Positions 6,479 through 10,621 of a DNA stretch of 10,621 bases are shown here, one piece after another. The notes below the pieces were generated by a model that saw only the letters and a list, made by a program, of their open reading frames with translations, searched no databases and was not told the DNA's origin. Source of the DNA: Methanosarcina sp. UBA402. GTDB lineage: Archaea; Halobacteriota; Methanosarcinia; Methanosarcinales; Methanosarcinaceae. Numbering within the stretch: position 1 is the first letter of the stretch; each line of letters opens with the position of its first letter. The stretch lies in contig DADO01000004.1 in the NCBI GenBank assembly GCA_002509325.1, positions 25,273 to 35,893 on the forward strand. The letters are read 5' to 3'. A program made the translations under genes and the position numbers.

Positions 6479-6568
6479 TTCAATATTATCGCACTTGATA
6501 ATAGATCAGCATTGTGATTGTTCCTGCACTCGGCCTTCTGGATATTCGACAGACAAGAAGATTTAGTT

Positions 6569-6865
6569 CTACTTATCATCTTTTAGCTGCACTCTTATCT
6601 CTTTCGTTATTTCTTTCATCATCTCTCCAACAAGATTAGCTTTTTCACAATGAGATGCCTCTTTTGGCTTGCAGTTCAGGAGAATGCTCATAAGTCTATC
6701 TGCAGTTTGATAAAACTTTATATCCTCAAATCTGATTAAAAGTTCTGATAAGCTTTCACTAAACTCCCTACATTTATCATGGTTACAGACCGCCTGCTCA
6801 TGCAACTGGCAGACCGATTGCAGGTCTTTTATGATCTCTTTCGGGATGTTTGTCTCAACCATCAT
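6569..6865 (-). CDS. Cys/His-rich 98-residue protein, function unknown
   Basis: This soluble, mostly helical protein has no signal peptide or membrane segment. Potential metal ligands fall in two clusters: C19, H22, C27, H29 and C32 in the stretch from VCQLHEQ to HDKCREF, and C65, H72 and C73 in NCKPKEASHCEK. The two clusters are separated by a helix of about 30 residues. I do not recognise a family; a helical-bundle metal or redox protein would fit the pattern but is a guess. The start is ATG-ATG, with AAGGACC upstream as a modest ribosome site; the second ATG is possible. It lies 128 bases downstream of dsrH and 90 bases upstream of arsC, all in the same direction, with its own TATA-like element. 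Confidence 0.72.
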   Translation of the reverse strand: MMVETNIPKEIIKDLQSVCQLHEQAVCNHDKCREFSESLSELLIRFEDIKFYQTADRLMSILLNCKPKEASHCEKANLVGEMMKEITKEIRVQLKDDK

Positions 6866-6916
6866 AGGGATAGGTCCTTATCATCACGAATTCTCAATAA
6901 GTTCAAGAAAAAGGTT

Positions 6917-6963
6917 GAAAATATAAAGTGGAAACTGGCACTTTTAATTGCAAAATCAAAAAA
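6917..6963 (-). promoter_or_regulatory. T-run after dsrH and TATA-like element before the 98-residue gene
   Basis: On the minus strand a T6 tract (A6 at 6958-6963, + strand) follows the dsrH stop by about 30 bases and may end the dsr transcript. Next comes CTTTATATTTT around 6917-6928, a TATA-like element about 55-60 bases before the ATG at 6865. This suggests that the 98-residue protein has its own promoter. Confidence 0.35.
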
Positions 6964-6993
6964 CATAATCTCAAATTTGTAATATCGGGTATT

Positions 6994-7305
6994 TTAAAAC
7001 GTATATTCATGCCTGCAGTGCTCCATTATATCCTCAATAAAATCGGAGTAAAAGTCATCCGGGACAGTCACTTTTTCTCCTGCCATGATAGCTCTGGCCT
7101 CGAGGTCTTCTTTACATGCATAAACGTCACACTCTGGCAGTTTTTCTATTCCGGTAAGCAGATTATAGACTCCATCGCCTGCAAGGTAGATTCTGGCTTT
7201 TCCGGAGCGAGCAGCCAGTTTGAGGCATAACTCCGATCTCGGACTGAAGGGAGGCTTTGTCAGCAGAAACACATCCATTTTTTCTTGTTTCATATTATCA
7301 TCCAA
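6994..7305 (-). CDS. dsrH: DsrH/TusB-like sulfur-relay protein
   Basis: This 103-residue member of the DsrE/F/H superfamily is the DsrH/TusB type. The core starts MDVFLLTKPPFSP (10-22). C27 in SELCLKL is a candidate for the DsrH cysteine, and IYLAGDGVYNLL (39-50) is the family GDGVY motif, followed by CDVYACKEDLEARAI. Further cysteines are C59, C64 and C97. In sulfur oxidisers and in tRNA 2-thiolation, DsrEFH/TusBCD form a hexamer that passes persulfide sulfur. Three ATGs are in frame at codons 1, 5 and 10; AAGGA eight bases ahead favours the first, and GGATGAT three bases before the second is an alternative. It follows dsrF by 24 bases and is probably co-transcribed with it. Partner DsrC/TusE is not in this window. 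Confidence 0.83.
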   Translation of the reverse strand: MDDNMKQEKMDVFLLTKPPFSPRSELCLKLAARSGKARIYLAGDGVYNLLTGIEKLPECDVYACKEDLEARAIMAGEKVTVPDDFYSDFIEDIMEHCRHEYTF

Positions 7306-7329
7306 TTAATCCTTAATCAGCAGCTAGTA

Positions 7330-7674
7330 TTAAAACGCGATAACATAGGTTGAGCTTTCCATCGCTTCGAAAAAATCTTCTTCGTCTGCCAGTTCTATAG
7401 TTTCTATCAAAGTTTGCCCGAAAAGACCTCTTTCCACAAGCGAGGGTTCGTGGGCAAGCACTCTCAACTCCCCGTATGCATAGAGAATATCTCCAAGGTT
7501 TGGTAATCCAAGCTTTCTGCTATCTTGACCCACAATTGCAAGATAGACTCCATCTCCATAAAGGCCTAGAGTCACATCCATCTCGTTAAGGCTCACTGCA
7601 GCTGCATTCAATGCTCCAAAAGCTTTTTCACTGCCGTAAGGAGCTGTATCCAGCAGATAGAAGACTGATTTCAT
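7330..7674 (-). CDS. dsrF: DsrF/TusC-like sulfur-relay protein
   Basis: This 114-residue protein has the DsrF/TusC pattern: a VFYLLDTAPYGSEKAF start (4-19), an alanine-rich helix, LGLYGDGVYLAIVGQD (36-51) with the superfamily GDGVY motif, and LVERGLFG (79-86) as the RGL segment. It has no cysteine at all, so it cannot carry sulfur itself and is more likely a structural member of a DsrEFH complex. A strong ribosome site GGGAGGG precedes the ATG by about nine bases. The gap to dsrE upstream is 42 bases and to dsrH downstream 24 bases, consistent with one operon. The family is clear. Its role in a methanogen (tRNA thiolation, sulfur trafficking or other) is unknown. Confidence 0.85.
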   Translation of the reverse strand: MKSVFYLLDTAPYGSEKAFGALNAAAVSLNEMDVTLGLYGDGVYLAIVGQDSRKLGLPNLGDILYAYGELRVLAHEPSLVERGLFGQTLIETIELADEEDFFEAMESSTYVIAF

Positions 7675-7716
7675 TGGATCTTACCCTCCCAAAAAACGGA
7701 TCTCATTGTTAAAATC

Positions 7717-8097
7717 TTATCTTGAAAGTGAAATTACTCTATCACTCATACTCAGCATTTCCGACAATTCATAAAGGCTGGTAATTCTTATTCCAGGGAA
7801 ATAGTCTTTGCAGTTACTTTCTTGTATAATCTCTTTTTCTGGAAGGTAGCCCCTTGCACCAGCACATCGTGCACAAGCTCGGACTACCGCTCCTTTTCCA
7901 GCAAGTTCAGAAAAAAGCTGTCCTGCATTGATAAAGAAGGCTGGATATTGACCTTTTTTGGGAATATGCACTGCATCCAGGTAAAGAAATATATTTACTT
8001 TATATTTTTTAAGTGCAGCCTCAGCAAGTTTATAGGCAATCTCAGCGTATTCAGAAATATAAGGGCCATCGGTAAGCACTATTGTTAGCGTCTTCAA
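7717..8097 (-). CDS. dsrE: DsrE/TusD-like sulfur-carrier protein
   Basis: This 126-residue DsrE/TusD-type protein starts at TTG 8097, supported by the strong ribosome site GGAGG (CCTCC at 8103-8107, + strand) five bases upstream. The fold begins TLTIVLTDGPY (3-13), with NIFLYLDAVHIP (35-46) as the second strand and loop. VRACARCAGARGY (72-84) aligns with the sulfur-accepting loop of TusD (C-x7-G ending RG), which makes C75 the probable persulfide cysteine. C78 is an extra thiol three residues on, forming a CxxC pair. C96 is also present. It is first of the dsrE-dsrF-dsrH run and begins 52 bases after the upstream Fe-S regulator stops, so co-transcription with that regulator is possible. Confidence 0.85.
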   Translation of the reverse strand: MKTLTIVLTDGPYISEYAEIAYKLAEAALKKYKVNIFLYLDAVHIPKKGQYPAFFINAGQLFSELAGKGAVVRACARCAGARGYLPEKEIIQESNCKDYFPGIRITSLYELSEMLSMSDRVISLSR

Positions 8098-8149
8098 GGC
8101 TTCCTCCGATTAAATGAAACATTATGAATAAAACGTTAGTAACTGCAGT

Positions 8150-8947
8150 TCAAATGTATGTAGCCAGAAATTGTAGACGCTCCAGATTGGTTGCATAATC
8201 TGGCTTTTTAAGCTGGGTACACATATCTAGACTGACCTGTCCTGCCATTAGCCTTATAGTAAAGCTGTAGCACCCCTGTTCGCCGCACTCTTGACAGTTG
8301 GTCTGGGGCAGGTGTTTATATATCTCCATTAGCTCGACCTTTATCTTTTCCCTGGGAGGTGGAGCAACTCCTTTTTTGATAGCTTGATTGATAGTATTTC
8401 TGAAGTTTTCAAGCTCTTTTTTTGCTTCCTCCTCATTTTTAACCATTCTCATGACTATTTTTCCACTACCATAAATAGTTGTCATGATTTCTCCTTTTTG
8501 AACTATCAAACTATCTTTTCTATCCGAGTAATTGCCTCTGGGAAAGAGAGGCTCAAGGATCTTTAAGGCCCCACCCAGCGGGGGAACCATGTTTGCAGCT
8601 ACTCTTAATTTCGTGGAATCTGCTATACAGGGCAAAACCTGCCTGATCTCAACAATCTCCACAGGTTTTGCCTGAGAGAGGTCTTTAATCTCCTCAGTTT
8701 CTCTTTCTTTCTTATTTTTCAAGAAATTTCTGCCGTATTCACTTATTTTTACAGTCCCTTCTTCCAATTCGACTAGGCCTGCATCTCGTAAAATCTTCAT
8801 ATGGAAATTAAGTGTTTTTTTCCCGACTAAGCCTTCAATTTCCTCAACGTCTCTAGCACCGTTTGCAAGGAAGTTAATTATTCTCCTTCGAGCCTTATTG
8901 GCCATAGCAAAATTCACCAATTTTGTCTCACTAGTACCTCCTGACAT
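8150..8947 (-). CDS. Winged-helix regulator with TBP-like and [4Fe-4S] domains (copy A)
   Basis: From ATG 8947, supported by GAAGGTG five bases upstream, this is a 265-residue protein; an in-frame TTG at 8992 has no ribosome site. Residues 8-77 form an ArsR-like winged helix (LVNFAMANKARRRIINFLAN, then KTLNFHMKILRDAGLVEL). Residues of about 98-190 form a middle domain in which LFPRGNY, TTIYGSGKIVMRMVKNEEEA and following resemble one TATA-binding-protein repeat (by eye only). The C-terminal TNCQECGEQGCYSF...DMC gives C218, C221, C226 and C243 (C-x2-C-x4-C-x16-C), the [4Fe-4S] domain of the CODH/ACS corrinoid subunit type. Likely a DNA-binding protein sensing cluster state, redox or iron; that is inference. 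It is a tandem paralogue of the gene at 9269-10066, shares its promoter motif, and lies directly upstream of dsrE. Confidence 0.87.
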   Translation of the reverse strand: MSGGTSETKLVNFAMANKARRRIINFLANGARDVEEIEGLVGKKTLNFHMKILRDAGLVELEEGTVKISEYGRNFLKNKKERETEEIKDLSQAKPVEIVEIRQVLPCIADSTKLRVAANMVPPLGGALKILEPLFPRGNYSDRKDSLIVQKGEIMTTIYGSGKIVMRMVKNEEEAKKELENFRNTINQAIKKGVAPPPREKIKVELMEIYKHLPQTNCQECGEQGCYSFTIRLMAGQVSLDMCTQLKKPDYATNLERLQFLATYI

Positions 8948-9268
8948 TTTTACACCTTCTAACACATTAAAGTCTAATTCTGCCCTTCTCAATTCAGCAC
9001 ATTATAATCCTTCTTTTAGAGTAAAACCTAATTATCCTAAGTTATTCCTACGATTAGTTATGAAGTCACGTCTATAAAAACTCAAAAGCCAAATATCAAA
9101 AAAGATTGATATAAGAACATTAAAACATTAAATTCTGTTGGAAGTGAAGTATGAGAAATGTCAGAAGAAGTAGAAGGGAAAGACTTATGCAAATTCCCCC
9201 TACTTAACTGTCTAATTATTTAGTAGAACTTTTAGTTACGTAGGTTGTGATTTTTAATTAGCGGTAGC
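8948..9268 (-). promoter_or_regulatory. Intergenic region, promoter and operator of regulator copy A
   Basis: On the minus strand a TATA box TTTTTATA (9073-9080) has the inverted repeat TATCAA-N6-TTGATA upstream of it at 9094-9111, inside ATATCAAAAAAGATTGATA (9093-9111). The gap from TATA box to the 19-mer is 12 bases, and to the inverted repeat 13. The predicted leader is about 100 bases. The same 19-mer occurs at the promoter of copy B with the same spacing. No gene is seen in the 321 bases; short ORFs near 9150-9210 lack ribosome sites. Confidence 0.65.
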
Positions 9269-10066
9269 TCAGATATAAGCAGTTAAAACCTGCAAATGTT
9301 CCTGGTTGGTTGCGTACTTTGGCTCATTAAGAGGTGTACACATATCAAGGGAGGCATCTCCGCTCATGAGTTTTATGGCAAAAGTATAACAGCTCTGCTC
9401 ACCGCATTTGCCGCAGTTGGTCTGGGGCAGGTATTTATAGAGCTCCATGGGTTCAACCCTGATCTTCTCCCTGGGAGCAGGGGCGACGCCCATTGCAATA
9501 GCCTCATTGATGATGTTTCTGAGATTTTCAAGCGCTTCTTTGGCCTCATCCTCATTTTTTATCATTGTCATGGTAACTTTTCCACTACCATAAACCGTTG
9601 TAATAACTTCTCCTTTTTGAACTATTAGTGCATTTATTTTTTCAGAGTATCTTCCTCTGGGAAAGAGAGGCTCAAGAACCTTGAGGGTTCCGCCAAGTGA
9701 AGGAGCAATATTTGCTATTACCCTAAATTTCGAAGAGTCTGCTATACAGGGCAGAAGCTGTCGAACTTCTACAATCTCCACAGGCTTTGCCTGAGAGAGA
9801 TCTATATTCTTATCAGCATTCTTGTCTTCCTTGCCTTTCAGGAAATTTCTGCCATATTCACTTAAACTAGCAGTTTCCTCTCCTAACTTAATCAGGCTTG
9901 CCTGTTGCAAAAGCTTGAGATGAAAATCAAGCATTGTCTTCCCTACTTCCTCTCCAATTTCCTCGATACTTTTGTCTCCTGATGATAAGAAGTTCATTAT
10001 CTTCCGTCGGGTAGCGTTGGCCATAGCATTGTTTACCAGCTTTATCTCATTAGGATTTCCAGGCAA
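9269..10066 (-). CDS. Winged-helix regulator with TBP-like and [4Fe-4S] domains (copy B)
   Basis: This is a paralogue of the preceding regulator with the same three-part layout and no visible net length change. I start it at TTG 10066, giving 265 residues. AGGTGT lies at the same distance as in copy A, and MPGNPNEIKLVN aligns with MSGGTSETKLVN. GTG 10075 is the alternative and overlaps the ribosome site. The winged helix covers about 8-77. The middle region retains LPCIADSSKFRV, LEPLFPRGRYS and TTVYGSGKVTM. The Fe-S cysteines are conserved as TNCGKCGEQSCYTF...DMC. The N-terminal DNA-reading helices differ more than the C-terminal two-thirds, which suggests changed DNA specificity with a conserved sensor. 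LSQAKPVEIVE at the domain junction is identical in both copies. It has its own promoter with the shared inverted repeat. Function is inferred. Confidence 0.87.
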   Translation of the reverse strand: MPGNPNEIKLVNNAMANATRRKIMNFLSSGDKSIEEIGEEVGKTMLDFHLKLLQQASLIKLGEETASLSEYGRNFLKGKEDKNADKNIDLSQAKPVEIVEVRQLLPCIADSSKFRVIANIAPSLGGTLKVLEPLFPRGRYSEKINALIVQKGEVITTVYGSGKVTMTMIKNEDEAKEALENLRNIINEAIAMGVAPAPREKIRVEPMELYKYLPQTNCGKCGEQSCYTFAIKLMSGDASLDMCTPLNEPKYATNQEHLQVLTAYI

Positions 10067-10183
10067 TTTTAACACCTACAAAAGTTATGAAAATTTAATT
10101 TTCGTTATTTCTTGATTATTTATTCATGTCAGATATCTCTCTCTGAGGAAGTTAGTTTTCTCTAATTAATTGTTAGTTTACTT

Positions 10184-10222
10184 CATAAAAACCCAAGTGT
10201 TGGATATCAAAAAAGATTGATA
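10184..10222 (-). promoter_or_regulatory. Promoter and operator of regulator copy B
   Basis: On the minus strand the TATA box TTTTTATG (10184-10191) has ATATCAAAAAAGATTGATA (10204-10222) upstream, with the inverted repeat TATCAA-N6-TTGATA at 10205-10222. The gap from TATA box to the 19-mer is 12 bases, as in copy A. The sequence between operator and TATA differs between the two genes, so the identical 19-mer stands out as a selected site. Confidence 0.65.
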
Positions 10223-10496
10223 CGAATTATTAAGATTCAGTTATGTAACCATAAGTGTTTTACAAATAAAATATCTAATAAGCATCTTATAAACCGATTT
10301 TTTTCTACAGGTATTGTAGCTGGTAACACTAAAAAACCTTCATCTGGGCAATCAGTATAAAACAGTTTAATATGTATTATTAATACACATCAATTATTCT
10401 TGATACAAATCACACGGGTTTTTAAAATTTGAACCTCTAATGTCAATTATATCGCCTTTAGAATACAATGAATTAAGCAAATATGGAGACTAGAAA
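10223..10496 (+). promoter_or_regulatory. Intergenic region with two inverted repeats upstream of the 36-codon ORF
   Basis: No gene is seen. A T7 run (10298-10304) is followed by the small hairpin CTACA-N5-TGTAG (10305-10319). A TATA box TATAAAA is at 10356-10362 (+). Near its predicted start lies the perfect palindrome TGTATTA-T-TAATACA (10373-10387). Immediately after comes CATCAA-N6-TTGATA (10388-10405), one base away from the inverted repeat at the two regulator promoters. The ribosome site GGAG of the ORF at 10497 is in TATGGAGAC. Confidence 0.45.
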
Positions 10497-10607
10497 ATGA
10501 AAAAAGAAAAAGATTCATTACCAGAAGAAGAAAAATTAGAAAAATTACCAGAAGAAGAAAAATTACCAGAAGAAGAAAAATTAGGTCGTGCACTATTAGT
10601 TAGTTGA
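10497..10607 (+). CDS. 36-residue repetitive Glu/Lys-rich peptide ORF
   Basis: The ATG at 10497 is preceded by GGAG about eight bases upstream. The 36-residue product is MKKEKDS followed by three copies of LPEEEK and one partial copy (LEK), ending LGRALLVS. It is highly charged, very likely helical or disordered, with no cysteine and no targeting signal. It may be a genuine small protein, the start of a longer gene truncated by frameshift in a repeat, or a non-functional repeat. The upstream palindromes and TATA box support transcription; nothing identifies a function. Confidence 0.4.
   Translation: MKKEKDSLPEEEKLEKLPEEEKLPEEEKLGRALLVS
10518..10580 (+). repeat. 18-base tandem repeat (LPEEEK coding)
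   Basis: TTACCAGAAGAAGAAAAA occurs at 10518-10535, 10545-10562 and 10563-10580. A nine-base partial unit TTAGAAAAA (10536-10544) lies between the first two. The full copies are identical at the DNA level, which points to recent expansion. The unit is a multiple of three, so copy changes keep the frame. Confidence 0.85.
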
Positions 10608-10621
10608 TGTTATTTCTAAAA

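Noticed and set aside
7822..8088. 88-codon + strand frame opposite dsrE
   Set aside because: The minus strand encodes a clear DsrE with a strong ribosome site; the + frame has no coherent domain.
9149..9222. Short + strand ORFs of 18-21 codons upstream of regulator copy A
   Set aside because: No ribosome site or promoter, and no motif beyond two scattered cysteines; treated as intergenic chance.
9296..9628. 110-codon + strand frame opposite regulator copy B
   Set aside because: The minus-strand frame is conserved with copy A along its full length, so this one is a shadow.
1..10621. tRNA, rRNA, CRISPR array, insertion sequence or attachment site
   Set aside because: No cloverleaf-like GTTCRA arm, regular spaced repeats, transposase-like frame or terminal inverted repeats were seen by eye. 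A tRNA and IS scan would be needed to exclude degenerate ones.

Overview
The window looks like chromosome of a methanogenic archaeon of the Methanosarcina type. This rests on AT-rich intergenic DNA, archaeal TATA boxes about 25-30 bases ahead of likely transcript starts, GGAG/GGTG ribosome sites, GTG and TTG starts, and two regulators whose C-terminal [4Fe-4S] domain resembles that of the methanogen CODH/acetyl-CoA synthase corrinoid protein. The genus is inferred from protein style; no search was run.

Layout. (1) 1-2238: a repeat-bearing leader and a hydantoinase/oxoprolinase-family ATPase-fold protein (+). (2) 2385-6478: an arsenic island. It holds arsM (arsenite methyltransferase, +), a small arsR (-), a 101-residue CCC protein (+), a 52-residue GTG-started zinc-ribbon-like protein (+), a second arsR with an N-terminal extension (+), an ArsP/DUF318 permease (+), and convergent arsC (-), which carries an apparent one-base frameshift just before its active-site loop. 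(3) 6569-8097 (-): a Cys/His-rich 98-residue protein of unknown function and a DsrE-DsrF-DsrH sulfur-relay set, transcribed dsrE to dsrF to dsrH. (4) 8150-10066 (-): two tandem paralogous regulators, each 265 residues once starts are corrected. Each has an ArsR-like winged helix, a middle domain resembling one TBP repeat, and a Cys4 Fe-S domain. Both promoters carry the same 19-base inverted repeat at the same distance from the TATA box. (5) 10067-10621: a long regulatory intergenic stretch and a 36-codon repetitive ORF with its own ribosome site.

How the parts may work together. As(III) would be sensed by the two ArsR proteins through their ELCACE cysteines and methylated by ArsM, and the methylated trivalent product exported by the ArsP-type permease. 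ArsC would feed As(V) into the pathway if its frameshift is bypassed or is a sequence error. The Fe-S regulators sit directly upstream of the dsrEFH genes, so an iron-sulfur or redox switch over sulfur trafficking is a reasonable inference. The most novel-looking material is the winged-helix/TBP-like/Fe-S regulator pair with its shared operator, and the two small Cys-rich proteins inside the arsenic island.
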